Origin: Sphingomonas cremea
GTDB lineage: Bacteria; Pseudomonadota; Alphaproteobacteria; Sphingomonadales; Sphingomonadaceae
Direction: 5' to 3'
NCBI RefSeq assembly: GCF_021502585.1
Contig: NZ_JAKFGM010000001.1
Location: forward strand, 1-64,000
Length of the DNA: 64,000 nucleotides
Shown here piece by piece: positions 25,546-34,414 of the stretch; the first letter of the stretch is position 1; each line of letters opens with the position of its first letter. The notes below the pieces were generated by a model that was given only the letters and a program-made list of their open reading frames with translations, was not told the origin of the DNA and made no database searches. The position numbers and the translations under genes were made by a program.

Positions 25546-26919
25546 TCAGGCTCCCAGTTGATACTGCTTCATCAAATCATAGAGGGTCGGCCGGCTGATG
25601 CCGAGCAGCTTCGCCGCACCGCTAATGTTGTTTTCGGTTCGGGTCAGCGCCTGGCGGATGGCTCGACGATCGGCGACTTCGCGCGCGGCCCGGAGGTTTA
25701 CGGGGAGCGGCTCGTCTCCGCCGCTGCGCGCGCCCGGCAGGTCGAGGTCCGCCGCCCCAACCGACTTGCCGTCGGCCATGATCACCGCCCGCTTGATGCG
25801 GTTCTCAAGCTCGCGAACATTTCCGGGCCATTGATAGGCGTCGATCGCGTCCGTTGCATCCGGGGCCAGTCCTTGCACCTTCGGATTCATTTCCCGCGCG
25901 AAGCGGGAAGCGAAATGACGTGCCAGGAGCACGGCATCGCCCGCCCGCTCAGCGAGGCTCGGAATCTTCACCACGATCTCGGCCAGTCGATAATAAAGGT
26001 CCTCCCGGAAACGCCCGTCACCGATCATCGCTTCCAGGTTCTGGTGCGTGGCGCAGACGATGCGGGTATCGACGGCGATGGGGGCCCGGCCACCAATTCG
26101 TTCGATCACTCGCTCCTGGAGAAAACGCAGCAGCTTGACCTGGAGCGGCAGCGGAATGTCGCCGACTTCGTCCAGGAAAAGCGTCCCGCCCTGCGCGAGC
26201 TCGATCTTGCCCGGCGTGGTCTTGACCGCGCCGGTGAAGGCGCCGCGCTCATAGCCGAACAGCTCGGCCTCAAGCAGGTTCTCCGGGATGGCGGCGCAAT
26301 TGATGGCAACGAATTCGCCCTTGGCACGCGCCGACTTTTCATGGACCGCACGGGCCAGCAGTTCCTTGCCGGTGCCGCTGGCGCCCAACAGCATCACCGA
26401 GACATCGGCGCCAGCAACTCGCTCGATGGTCCGAATGACCTTGACCATTTCCGGGCTTCCGGTGAGCAGGCTTCCAAGCGCTGCCGCGCCCCCTCCTGCA
26501 GCCTCGAGCCGCCGGTTCTCGACTTCGATTTCATAAACGTGGAAGGCGCGGCCGACGATCAGCCCAAGCTCGTCGATATCCACTGGCTTATGGTAGAAAT
26601 CATAGGCGCCAAGCGCGATTGCCTTGAGCGCGCTTTCCCTTGCGCCATGGCCCGACGCAACGATGATCTTCGTATTGGGCTTGAGGTTCAGAATCTCGGT
26701 CAGCGTCGCAAATCCTTCGGTCGTGCCGTCGGGATCGGGAGGCAGGCCGAGGTCGAGCGTGACCACCGCCGGTTCGTGCAGGCGCACCATTTCGATTGCA
26801 GTCGCGCGGTCCCCGGCGCTCACCACGCGATAGCCTTCATAAGCCCACTTCAACTGGCGCTGGAGGCCTTCGTCATCTTCGACGATCAGCAGGACTGGGA
26901 GTTCGGGTTGGTCGCTCAT
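25546..26919 (-). CDS. prsR: Sigma-54-dependent response regulator PrsR
   Basis: 457 residues: receiver domain (LLIVEDDEGLQRQL; phosphoacceptor Asp in VTLDLGLPPDPDG near residue 56), AAA+ domain with Walker A GASGTGKE near 177, the sigma-54 contact loop ERGAFTGA near 236, Walker B GGTLFLDEVG, and a Fis-type HTH at the end (ISGAAKLLGISRPTLYDLMKQYQL). The insert GLPPDPDGTTEGFATL and the close pairing with a PrsK-type kinase identify it as PrsR, the regulator linked to exopolysaccharide/PEP-CTERM loci. Its start overlaps the kinase stop by four bases. No PEP-CTERM or EPS gene is in this window. Confidence 0.92.
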   Translation of the reverse strand: MSDQPELPVLLIVEDDEGLQRQLKWAYEGYRVVSAGDRATAIEMVRLHEPAVVTLDLGLPPDPDGTTEGFATLTEILNLKPNTKIIVASGHGARESALKAIALGAYDFYHKPVDIDELGLIVGRAFHVYEIEVENRRLEAAGGGAAALGSLLTGSPEMVKVIRTIERVAGADVSVMLLGASGTGKELLARAVHEKSARAKGEFVAINCAAIPENLLEAELFGYERGAFTGAVKTTPGKIELAQGGTLFLDEVGDIPLPLQVKLLRFLQERVIERIGGRAPIAVDTRIVCATHQNLEAMIGDGRFREDLYYRLAEIVVKIPSLAERAGDAVLLARHFASRFAREMNPKVQGLAPDATDAIDAYQWPGNVRELENRIKRAVIMADGKSVGAADLDLPGARSGGDEPLPVNLRAAREVADRRAIRQALTRTENNISGAAKLLGISRPTLYDLMKQYQLGA

Positions 26920-29003
26920 GCGCTCTTCCGTTTTGGTTCGGCGGCGGGTTGGGCCGCGTTAAGGCTAATGGTGAAGCTGCTGCCCTCGCCTGCCTTACTC
27001 TCGACGGAGAGGCGGCCGCCCATGGCTGCGATCAGGCTCTTCGCCTCAAACGCGCCCACGCCAAAGCCGCCCTTCTTGGTCGAGGCAAAAGGCTGGAACA
27101 ATCGAGTGCGGATGAAATCGGCGTCCATGCCGGTCCCGGTGTCGGCAACCGTGATGAGGACGTCCCGGTCCTCGTCGCTCATTCGAACCGTGACCGGTTG
27201 GCTGGGACTGCTTGCGTCGACTGCGTTTTGGACAAGGTGCCCGATTGCCTGCTCGAGCATCAGTGGGTCGGCCATGACCCACAAATTTCCGTCGCCCAAG
27301 AGCATGATGTCATGATCGCCTCGATTGGCGGCGATTGCCGACGCGACCAGCGGCCGCAGTGGCGTCGGCTCGGGCCTCGCGGGTCGCTGGTCAGGGGCCG
27401 GGGCAAGCCGTGCAAGCAGGTCGTTCATCTTGCCGACCGAGCCCTTCAGGGTCGCGACCATGTCTGCGCGAAATTCGGCATTGTCAGCATGCCGCTCCGC
27501 ATTTCGAGCCAACAGCGACAATTGGCTGACCAGGTTCTTTACGTCGTGCAGGATGAAGGCAAAGCGGCGATTGAAATCCTCGAACCGCTGGGCATTCATC
27601 AGCGCCTGCTGGCCGTGAGCTTCGGCAAGCGACGACGCGGCCTGCCGCCCGGCGGTCCGGAGCAGGTCGAAATCCTCCCAGTCCAATGGGCGGCGATAGT
27701 CTGGCGCTGCCATCAGGACCAGGCCGACCAACCGATCCTCATGGATCAATGGCACGCCGGTCCAGGCCTGTTCTTCGCCGAGCAGCGGGGCAGGGATGTC
27801 CAATTCCCGGTCGCGGGCATCGGCCCAGCCGCCGCCGAGCGCATCGAAATCGATAATCCGGCCCTCGGCGCCAACCGACAGCCAGAAGTTCAGCGCTTCC
27901 GCACTTGGGATGGCGGAGCCGAGATTTGAGCTACCCGACCAGTTCCAGGAGGCCGCAGGCTCGATCGAGCCGCTTTCGTCGGCGACGAGTAGCAATCCGC
28001 CAGGCGCGTCAAGGATGTCAGCAAAGGCCTTGATTACTCGCTCACCGAGTGGCGCTGCCTTCGGCCCGGTCGCGCCGATGGTCTCGGTAAAACGCAGCCA
28101 TTCGGTGCGATAGTCATAGCGATGTTCGAAGAAGTGCTTGGCGATCTTGACCTTGGCCCAACCCCGCGCGCGGCTTGAGGGCAATAGTACGATTGCAGCC
28201 ACCGTGATCGCCGCCAGCAATGCAATCAGCAGTGCCCGGGTCCAGTCGACGCCGGAACCCCGAAGCCCGGTCACCAGCACCGACATCACCGCCAGATAGG
28301 CGGTGATGGCCAGCAGCGAGAGGCTCTGGAAGGTCGCGGCGCGCGACAGGCGGATTCGCCAGCGATCATCCTGCGTTCCGCCGACGGCGAAAAGTGGAGC
28401 AGCGAGAGCCAGCGCGAGCCCGCGCCAGTCGAACAATCCCTTGGCAGAGCCGGGATCGAAATAGGCGATGGTGTATAGATTAAGGTCGTAGCCCCACATG
28501 ATTGCGAGGGCGATCATCGCCAGGCGGATGCTCCCCCTGCTCGACGGCGCAGCTTGTCCGTAGAGGTTGTGAACCAGGACCAGCGCGCCGGCAGCAGCGG
28601 TCAGGCGGAGGATGATTGCGGTTACGACCAGCGCATGGTTGCTGCTGATTCCGTCGGTTTCGACCACCAGGGGCAGAGCGTCGACCACCAATTGCAGGCC
28701 AAGCACCGCCGCCACTGCCGCATAGACCGGCCGGACTCCGCGCTGCTCTTCACTGCCGTCGATTCCGGCTAGTCGATAGAGTACGCCGACCCAGACCAGG
28801 TTGCGGGCGGTCTCCGAATAGGCGGCAAGCATGGACGTTGGCGCCATTGCGGTGATCCACGCCCAGACGCCAGTCAGGGCGAAGGCGGCAAGCAGCATGC
28901 GCTGCTCGCTTTCGGCCACCCCCCGCCGGAGCTCCCACAAGGTGAGCGAGGCGAACAGCGCCGCGGCGAGGGCATGCGCCCAGAAGGCGATCAACGTCTC
29001 CAC
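26916..29003 (-). CDS. prsK: Membrane sensor histidine kinase PrsK
   Basis: 695 residues. The N-terminal ~290 residues hold about eight hydrophobic helices, then a GAF domain (about 320-480) containing FADILDAPGGLLLVADESG, an H-box region FAFILHDVKNLVSQLSLLARNAERH near 500 in the HDVKN form typical of PrsK, and a C-terminal ATPase domain (HLVQNAVDAS; ADTGTGMD; GGFGVGAFEAKSLI). This layout matches PEP-CTERM-system kinase PrsK. The first gene of the prsK-prsR operon, it faces the guanylyltransferase gene across a 107-base gap. Confidence 0.92.
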   Translation of the reverse strand: METLIAFWAHALAAALFASLTLWELRRGVAESEQRMLLAAFALTGVWAWITAMAPTSMLAAYSETARNLVWVGVLYRLAGIDGSEEQRGVRPVYAAVAAVLGLQLVVDALPLVVETDGISSNHALVVTAIILRLTAAAGALVLVHNLYGQAAPSSRGSIRLAMIALAIMWGYDLNLYTIAYFDPGSAKGLFDWRGLALALAAPLFAVGGTQDDRWRIRLSRAATFQSLSLLAITAYLAVMSVLVTGLRGSGVDWTRALLIALLAAITVAAIVLLPSSRARGWAKVKIAKHFFEHRYDYRTEWLRFTETIGATGPKAAPLGERVIKAFADILDAPGGLLLVADESGSIEPAASWNWSGSSNLGSAIPSAEALNFWLSVGAEGRIIDFDALGGGWADARDRELDIPAPLLGEEQAWTGVPLIHEDRLVGLVLMAAPDYRRPLDWEDFDLLRTAGRQAASSLAEAHGQQALMNAQRFEDFNRRFAFILHDVKNLVSQLSLLARNAERHADNAEFRADMVATLKGSVGKMNDLLARLAPAPDQRPARPEPTPLRPLVASAIAANRGDHDIMLLGDGNLWVMADPLMLEQAIGHLVQNAVDASSPSQPVTVRMSDEDRDVLITVADTGTGMDADFIRTRLFQPFASTKKGGFGVGAFEAKSLIAAMGGRLSVESKAGEGSSFTISLNAAQPAAEPKRKSA

Positions 29004-29110
29004 TGAGCCTCGACTGTCAAATTCACCGACATGCAGGAGGGTGTCGCAAAATTTTACAAAGGAAAGGTGAACGCTGGCATTCTGCGGCTGTTATCTCCAT
29101 GGAGCAGATT

Positions 29111-30181
29111 ATGAGCGTATCCCATGGAGAGCGGCCGATCCGTCCGGTAATTTTAGCAGGTGGTGCGGGGACTCGGCTGTGGCCGCTGTCGACTGCTGAG
29201 CGGCCAAAGCATCTTATTCCGCTGATTGGCGAGCAGAACCTATTCGAGCAGACGTTGGAGCGATTCGGTGATGCCTTCGCCCCGCCGATTGTCGTTGCCA
29301 ACCAGGCACAGGAGCTGGAGCTTCGGACCATGGTTGGAGCCGGGGCGAGTATCATCCTCGAACCGATGAAGCGCGACAGTGCGGCAGCGATCGCGCTGGC
29401 GGCAATGCTGGCCAACGAGGACGAAATATTGCTGGTCTGCCCCAGCGATCATCACATTGGCGACGTCGAGGCATTTCATAACGCCATCGCCTTGGCGCGG
29501 CCGGAAGCCGAAGCGGGAAAGATCGTCACCTTCGGCATTGAGCCCGACCATCCGGCGACGGGCTTCGGTTACATTGCCGGGGGCAAAGGCGAGGGGGTTC
29601 GTCCGGTGGCACGGTTCGTCGAGAAGCCGCAAATCGAACGGGCTGAGGCGATGCTGGCTGAGGGCGGCCACTATTGGAATGCGGGTATCTTCCTGGCTTC
29701 GGCCGCAACTTGGCGGGAGGAGCTGCTGCGCCATGCGCCGGGAATTCTTGAGGCTGCGACCGAAGCCCTTGAACAAGGCAAGCGCGACGGCCCGTTAATC
29801 CGTATCGCCGAAGCGCCCTTTGCCCGGTCGCCGGCCAAGTCGATCGACTATGCGGTGATGGAGCAGTCGGACCGTGTGGCGGTCGTACCGGTATCGATGG
29901 GCTGGTCGGACGTTGGCAGCTGGACGGCAGTGTTCGACGCTTCAGTCAAGGATGAGGGCGGCAACGTCGTCGTCGGAAACGCCCTGGTCCTCGACAGTCA
30001 TGCAAATCTGATCCGCAGTGACGGACCCAGGATAGCCGCTATTGGTGTCGACGACCTGGTTATCATCGCTTCCGGTGACTCCGTGCTGGTAACCCGATTG
30101 TCGCATAGCCAGCGCGTAAAAGAAGCGGCCGAATGGTTCGAAAGGGAGCGCGTCGATGGAAAGGCGTCCGATCGGAAATAG
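29111..30181 (+). CDS. Mannose-1-phosphate guanylyltransferase-type nucleotidyltransferase
   Basis: 356 residues. The pyrophosphorylase loop GGAGTRLWPLS is near residue 18, SDHH marks the active-site Asp near 114, FVEKP near 174, YWNAGIFL near 192, and GWSDVGSW near 260. These make GDP-mannose from mannose 1-phosphate and GTP, as in ManC/XanB. Here the C-terminal cupin (phosphomannose isomerase) domain of the bifunctional enzymes is absent, so it is the monofunctional form. The ATG at 29111 has GGAG seven bases upstream; the ATG at 29099 does not. It overlaps the aldo/keto reductase by 26 bases and so is translationally coupled to it. GDP-mannose feeds exopolysaccharide, which fits the PrsK/PrsR genes beside it. 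Confidence 0.88.
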   Translation: MSVSHGERPIRPVILAGGAGTRLWPLSTAERPKHLIPLIGEQNLFEQTLERFGDAFAPPIVVANQAQELELRTMVGAGASIILEPMKRDSAAAIALAAMLANEDEILLVCPSDHHIGDVEAFHNAIALARPEAEAGKIVTFGIEPDHPATGFGYIAGGKGEGVRPVARFVEKPQIERAEAMLAEGGHYWNAGIFLASAATWREELLRHAPGILEAATEALEQGKRDGPLIRIAEAPFARSPAKSIDYAVMEQSDRVAVVPVSMGWSDVGSWTAVFDASVKDEGGNVVVGNALVLDSHANLIRSDGPRIAAIGVDDLVIIASGDSVLVTRLSHSQRVKEAAEWFERERVDGKASDRK

Positions 30182-31094
30182 CGGGATCGAGGTCGCGCCC
30201 GTCGCGCTCGGTGGCAACGTATTCGACTGGACCGCTGATGAGGCGGCGAGCTTCGCGGTACTCGATGCATTCGTCGATGCCGGCGGCACGATGATCGACA
30301 CGGCCGACGTCTATTCGGCCTGGGCTCCGGGCCATAAGGGCGGGGAGAGCGAAGCGCTGATCGGCCGTTGGCTGAGGCGGGATCCCGCCAAGCGCGACAA
30401 GGTGATCATTGCGACCAAGGTCGGTTTCATGGCTGGCCTTGCACCGGACACGATCGGGCCATCATGCGATGCCTCGCTCCAGCGGCTGGGGATTGAGCAG
30501 ATCGACCTTTATTACCAGCACAAGGATGACGAGAGTGTCCCGCTGGCCGACAGCCTGAGGGAATTCGACAAGCTCCGCCGGGCCGGGAAAATCCGATCGA
30601 TCGGCCTTTCCAACTTCACCGCCGCACGGGTCGAGGAAGCGCTTGCCGTTAGCGCGAGCGAGGGCTTCGACAGGCCCGACGCGCTTCAGAATTGGTATAA
30701 TCTTGTTGAACGAGAGAAGTTCGAGGGGCCGCTGCGCGACGTAGCGCTGCGCGAGGGACTTTCATTTTTCCCTTATTACGGCCTCGCCAGCGGCTTCCTC
30801 ACCGGCAAATACCGGTCGAAGGACGATCTCGGCAAAAGTGTCCGCAGTTCCCGGAGCATCGAATATCTCGACAGTGAGCGTGGCCAAAAAGTGCTGGCGG
30901 CGCTGGAGGAGGTCGCGGCCGAAACCGGTCGGGCAATGGCCACGGTAGCGCTTGCCTGGCTCAAGGCTCAGCCCGCCGTCACGGCCCCCATCGCCAGCGC
31001 GACCAGTTTGGACCAGGCGGAGCAACTGATCGCGGCGTTATCGCTGAACCTGTCCTCGTCGCAGGTCGAGCGATTGAAATATGCGAGCGCTTAA
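30156..31094 (+). CDS. Aldo/keto reductase
   Basis: A 312-residue NADPH-dependent TIM-barrel oxidoreductase. The catalytic tetrad is visible: Asp in MIDTADVYS, Tyr in the same motif, Lys in IIATKVGF, and His in YYQHKDDES. The coenzyme loop and the C-terminal LAWLKAQPAVTAPIASA region (binding the 2'-phosphate of NADPH) follow. It starts at ATG 30156 inside the guanylyltransferase gene with GGGAG seven bases upstream, so the two are co-translated. The substrate cannot be told; the class most like it acts on small aldehydes or sugars. Confidence 0.9.
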   Translation: MERRPIGNSGIEVAPVALGGNVFDWTADEAASFAVLDAFVDAGGTMIDTADVYSAWAPGHKGGESEALIGRWLRRDPAKRDKVIIATKVGFMAGLAPDTIGPSCDASLQRLGIEQIDLYYQHKDDESVPLADSLREFDKLRRAGKIRSIGLSNFTAARVEEALAVSASEGFDRPDALQNWYNLVEREKFEGPLRDVALREGLSFFPYYGLASGFLTGKYRSKDDLGKSVRSSRSIEYLDSERGQKVLAALEEVAAETGRAMATVALAWLKAQPAVTAPIASATSLDQAEQLIAALSLNLSSSQVERLKYASA

Positions 31095-31166
31095 GTGGTC
31101 TTGCGCCGGGACGCTGGAACCGAACGTCCGAAACACAGTTGATCAATTCGGAGGTGCCGAGCCTCC

Positions 31167-31198
31167 AAGCCCGTCGCGCCAGTCGCGGCGGGCTTTTC
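31167..31198 (+). terminator. Rho-independent terminator, or 3' end of a small RNA
   Basis: AAGCCCGTCGCG-CCAGT-CGCGGCGGGCTT followed by TTCTA: a 12-bp stem with one G-U and a 5-base loop, then a short T run. It ends the guanylyltransferase-reductase transcript. A second hairpin, GGAGG-TGCCGAG-CCTCC at 31150-31166, lies directly before it. Confidence 0.7.
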
Positions 31199-31295
31199 TA
31201 TTGGCGATGCGCCGAGGCGGTGCGACGCCGAGACCGCCCGAGCTAGCCGCCGCGCATACCGTCGCTACTTTTGATCCTTTAATGGAGAATCGAAG

Positions 31296-31562
31296 ATGAG
31301 TTGGCTTATTGGGCGGGCTGCGGCCATGTCCGATCCGGAAAGCGCGCGACGCAAGGCACTGGAAAAGCTGCGCGGCATCGCCGAAATGGACGATCCGGAA
31401 AGCCTGGTGGTGCCGATCCTGATAGACGCCATATTGCTGGTCGAATCCTACCGCGGCGCACGACACCAGATCACCTTCCTCGACGACCTGACCGGCAGCG
31501 TCGACACATTGCTGCGCGAGCTGACTATCGTCGAGAAATCCAGGCTGTGGGCGGCCGAATAG
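31296..31562 (+). CDS. Hypothetical helical protein (88 residues)
   Basis: No family recognised. Helix-rich with mixed charge (ARRKALEKLRGIAEMDDPESLVVPILIDAILLVESYRGARHQ) and no signal peptide. GGAG lies eight bases before the ATG at 31296; a second in-frame ATG at 31326 (MSDPESARRK) is also possible. It follows the terminator at 31198 and has its own leader, so is a separate unit. Confidence 0.6.
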   Translation: MSWLIGRAAAMSDPESARRKALEKLRGIAEMDDPESLVVPILIDAILLVESYRGARHQITFLDDLTGSVDTLLRELTIVEKSRLWAAE

Positions 31563-31621
31563 TTCAGCTTTAGCTTCTGCAATTGCCCGCACTCGCCCCG
31601 TAATTCTTCATGGGCGTCCTA

Positions 31622-31634
31622 AGGGTATTACCCT
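31622..31634. promoter_or_regulatory. Perfect 6-bp inverted repeat upstream of the OmpA-type gene
   Basis: AGGGTA-T-TACCCT, 61 bases upstream of the ATG. The half-site TACCC resembles the TAC-type half-sites of LuxR/NarL/FixJ regulators, but this is only a likeness. It lies where a promoter is expected. Confidence 0.4.
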
Positions 31635-31695
31635 ATTTACCGACTGGGTCCCCCACCCATACCTCCGGGCATGAGCCTTCGAGAGGAAAATTGAA

Positions 31696-32457
31696 ATGAA
31701 AGTCACGAAAAATGGCTTGGCAGTCTGCGCCGCCACCCTACTGGTTTCGACCTACGCCTTTGCAGAGCCGGTGAAGACCGAAGCCGTCATTACGGCGGTC
31801 GACGGCAATACGATTACAGCCAAGACCATGAACGGGCCGCTGACCGTCATTTTGACACCTTCCACAAAGATCACTCAGACCAGCGGTATCGCAAAGAGGG
31901 AAGCGCGCCCCGTAAAGGCGCTGATCCCTGGCCTCATCTTTACAGTCAATGGCGACATGCAGGGCCAGACGGTGACGGCCGAGGACATCAAGTTCAAGGA
32001 TCGTGACTGGCGCGCTGCGGTGGCCGCCAAGGCTGGTACCGTCGCGGAATTCGCTGAGCTTCGGAGCGCCATCATCGGCGGCCAGGAATATGTGATCCGT
32101 GAGGAATCGATTGTCTATTTCCCAACCGGAAGCGCAGTAATTGGGGTAACCTATAAGCAGAATCTCACTGCGCTTGCACAGAAGGCCCCGACTTACGGCA
32201 ATTACCGCATTTCGATCCTCGGCTTCGCCGACCCAACCGGCAACGCTGCGGCGAACGAGCGTCTGAGCCAGAAGCGCGCCATGGCTGTCAGCAATTATCT
32301 GCGCCAAACTGGGGCGATTGAGCCAGGGCGGGTCCTTTCGCCATCGGCGATGGGTGAGGGCACCACGGCGCCCGGCGAAGCGGCACCGGTAAACAATACC
32401 GAAGCACGACGGGTGGTGGTTCGGATTGTCACGCCGAAAGTCCAACTGAATCAATAA
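31696..32457 (+). CDS. OmpA-family outer-membrane/peptidoglycan-binding protein
   Basis: 253 residues. Signal peptide MKVTKNGLAVCAATLLVSTYAFA, then about 100 residues of beta-rich DUF5666-like sequence (VITAVDGNTITAKTMNGPLTVILTPSTKI), then an OmpA C-terminal domain (RISILGFADPTGNAAANERLSQKRAMAVSNYLRQ near residues 160-200) that would bind diaminopimelate in peptidoglycan. The conserved Asp and Arg of the domain are both present. It stands alone on the plus strand, with ribosome site GAGAGGAAAATT. Confidence 0.87.
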   Translation: MKVTKNGLAVCAATLLVSTYAFAEPVKTEAVITAVDGNTITAKTMNGPLTVILTPSTKITQTSGIAKREARPVKALIPGLIFTVNGDMQGQTVTAEDIKFKDRDWRAAVAAKAGTVAEFAELRSAIIGGQEYVIREESIVYFPTGSAVIGVTYKQNLTALAQKAPTYGNYRISILGFADPTGNAAANERLSQKRAMAVSNYLRQTGAIEPGRVLSPSAMGEGTTAPGEAAPVNNTEARRVVVRIVTPKVQLNQ

Positions 32458-32484
32458 GGCGCCGTTTCCCGCCGCTTGCGGTAG

Positions 32485-33801
32485 CTAGCCCTTCTTAAGC
32501 ACGTCCAGCGCGGCAATCGTCATTGCCTCTGTCGCCGTTGAAATGACGGCTTCGGCGTCCGGCGCCCAATAAGGGCTGTGGAGCGAAGGGAGTTTCTGCT
32601 GGTTGCCGCCGGCCGCGTCCCACACGGACTTGGGGGTTCCGCCGACCCAGAAAATCAGGCTCTCAATCGACTTGTCGGCCAGCCAGTAACGGCTGAAGTC
32701 CTCACCGCCCATTACGGCCGGGGTTTTGATCGCGCGCTCCGGGCCAAAATGCTGCTGGAAAAGCGCCAAGGTGCTCGCGCTGATTTTCTCGGTGTTGAAG
32801 GTCGACGGGGTAAATTCCGCCTCGCGGATCGTGACGACCGGCATCTTGTCCTCGGGCATTCCAGCTGCGATCGCCTCGCCGCGAGCGATGCGCCGGATCC
32901 CGTCCAGCAAGAGCTTCCGTACCTCGGGCGTGTAGCTGCGCACCGTCAGTTGAAGCTTGGCCTCGTCGGAAATGATGTTGTGCTTGGCGCCGGCCTGGAA
33001 ACTTCCGACGGTTACCACCGCCGGTTGCGATGGGTCGTTTTCACGGCTGACCAAGGTCTGAAGCGTAGTGACAATCCGGCTGGCCAGCACGATCGGGTCC
33101 CTGGTCGCCTGCGGATATGCTCCATGACCGCCGATGCCCTTGACGCTGATGTCGACGCTGTCGACATTGGCCAGGGCGTAGCCAGGAGTGATGCCGATCA
33201 TTCCGGCAGGCAGTGCAGCGGCGTCGTGAAAGGCGAGCGCCACATTGGGCTTGGGGAAGCGGGTATAGAGCCCGTCCTCCAGCATCGTTCGAGCCCCTTC
33301 GCCGGTTTCCTCGCCAGGCTGGAGGATCATAACGAGCGTCCCAGACCACTGGTCCTTCATCGCTGCCAACCGCCGGGCGGCACCGATGAAGCTGGTCATG
33401 TGGGTGTCATGACCGCAGGCGTGCATCACCCCGGTTTCCACGCCGGAGCGGGCCACGGCCCGGACCTTGGAGGCGAACGGGAGGTTGGTTTGCTCGACCA
33501 CCGGCAACCCATCCATGTCGGCACGGATGAGGAGAGTCGGCCCGGCGCCGTTCTTCATGACCGAGACAACGCCGGTCTTGCCGACCTTCTCGGTCACGGT
33601 AAAGCCGAGTTTCCTCATTTCCACCGCCAGTTTGGCCGGGCTCCTGACTTCCTGCATCGACAATTCGGGATTGGCGTGGAGGTCGCGATAAAGCGTCATC
33701 AGCTCCGGCATGTCGGCTCGGATTGCTTCGTTGAGCGTCGCGGCGGGGGCAGGGGCGGCAAGGATTGATGCGGCCAGCAGGGCGAGGGCAGTGCGCGTCA
33801 T
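32485..33801 (-). CDS. M20-family amidohydrolase, exported
   Basis: 438 residues. A signal peptide (MTRTALALLAASILAAPAPAA) places it in the periplasm. The M20D metal motifs are present: HACGHDTHMTS near residue 124, GEETGEGA near 160, and the dimerisation domain between. The family includes hippurate, N-acyl amino acid and indole-acetyl amino acid hydrolases; the exact substrate is not clear. The start at 33801 has GGAG seven bases upstream and the gene begins two bases before the stop of the upstream DUF4893 gene, so the two overlap and are likely co-translated. Confidence 0.88.
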   Translation of the reverse strand: MTRTALALLAASILAAPAPAATLNEAIRADMPELMTLYRDLHANPELSMQEVRSPAKLAVEMRKLGFTVTEKVGKTGVVSVMKNGAGPTLLIRADMDGLPVVEQTNLPFASKVRAVARSGVETGVMHACGHDTHMTSFIGAARRLAAMKDQWSGTLVMILQPGEETGEGARTMLEDGLYTRFPKPNVALAFHDAAALPAGMIGITPGYALANVDSVDISVKGIGGHGAYPQATRDPIVLASRIVTTLQTLVSRENDPSQPAVVTVGSFQAGAKHNIISDEAKLQLTVRSYTPEVRKLLLDGIRRIARGEAIAAGMPEDKMPVVTIREAEFTPSTFNTEKISASTLALFQQHFGPERAIKTPAVMGGEDFSRYWLADKSIESLIFWVGGTPKSVWDAAGGNQQKLPSLHSPYWAPDAEAVISTATEAMTIAALDVLKKG

Positions 33802-33802
33802 G

Positions 33803-34405
33803 TCATGGCTCCGGAACAAGCTCGACCACATCCAGGGTCGATTCAAAATGGGGGTAGGGCAGGATCAGTCGCCAGCGATTGTCGCCGATGCGCTCCACCC
33901 AGCCGGCGAGGTCGCGATCCTGGTCCCGGCCATATTGCATGGCCCGACTTTCGTCGCCGAGGACCAGCGTGCCGAGGAATGCCTGCCTCAACGGATCGGA
34001 GGCAAAGATCAGGCCCGTGTGACGTTGCGACCCGGTCAGTTTGTAAAAGCTTTGCAGCTCTTTCTCCTGGCCAATTCGGCAGTCGAAGGCCGGATAGGCG
34101 ATGTAGTCGAGCATGCCTTCGCTCTTCGCGCCGAGCTTGATCACCCGGCACTTGTAGCGTCCATTGGGGATCGGCACCGGGCCGAGCGCGGCGTCGGGCT
34201 CAAGCAACACCCCTTCGCGAGCGATGTCGGCCGCATGACCCGCCGCCTGCGCCTGGTCGAGGGCCTTGGTGAAAGCCGTGCGCCAATCGCGCATTCGCTC
34301 GCGATCGTCGTCGGTCGCGACAACTCGCCAATCGGTGATGGTTGGGCGCGGCGTGGTGGCGCAGGCGGTTAGAGAAAGAAATGCAAGCGCGACAGGGATC
34401 CGCAT
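33803..34405 (-). CDS. DUF4893 lipoprotein
   Basis: A 200-residue protein with the signal and lipobox ALAFLSLTAC (Cys at 15). It matches the DUF4893 family, common in Sphingomonadales and without known function: NGRYKCRVIKLG, YPAFDCRIGQE, LTGSQRHTGLIFASDPLRQAFLGTLVLGDE and the end LPYPHFESTLDVVELVP are characteristic. Two Cys in the mature part may form a disulfide. It sits just upstream of, and overlaps, the amidohydrolase gene. Confidence 0.86.
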   Translation of the reverse strand: MRIPVALAFLSLTACATTPRPTITDWRVVATDDDRERMRDWRTAFTKALDQAQAAGHAADIAREGVLLEPDAALGPVPIPNGRYKCRVIKLGAKSEGMLDYIAYPAFDCRIGQEKELQSFYKLTGSQRHTGLIFASDPLRQAFLGTLVLGDESRAMQYGRDQDRDLAGWVERIGDNRWRLILPYPHFESTLDVVELVPEP

Positions 34406-34414
34406 GGCGCGAGC

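Noticed and set aside
25558-27315. 585-codon plus-strand reading opposite prsR/prsK
   Set aside because: It crosses two strongly supported genes and shows no domain.
29060-29100. Possible sigma-54 promoter (TGGCATTCTGCGGCTG) before the guanylyltransferase gene
   Set aside because: The -24 GG is present but the -12 GC falls one base too close, and the -12 element lacks TTGC.
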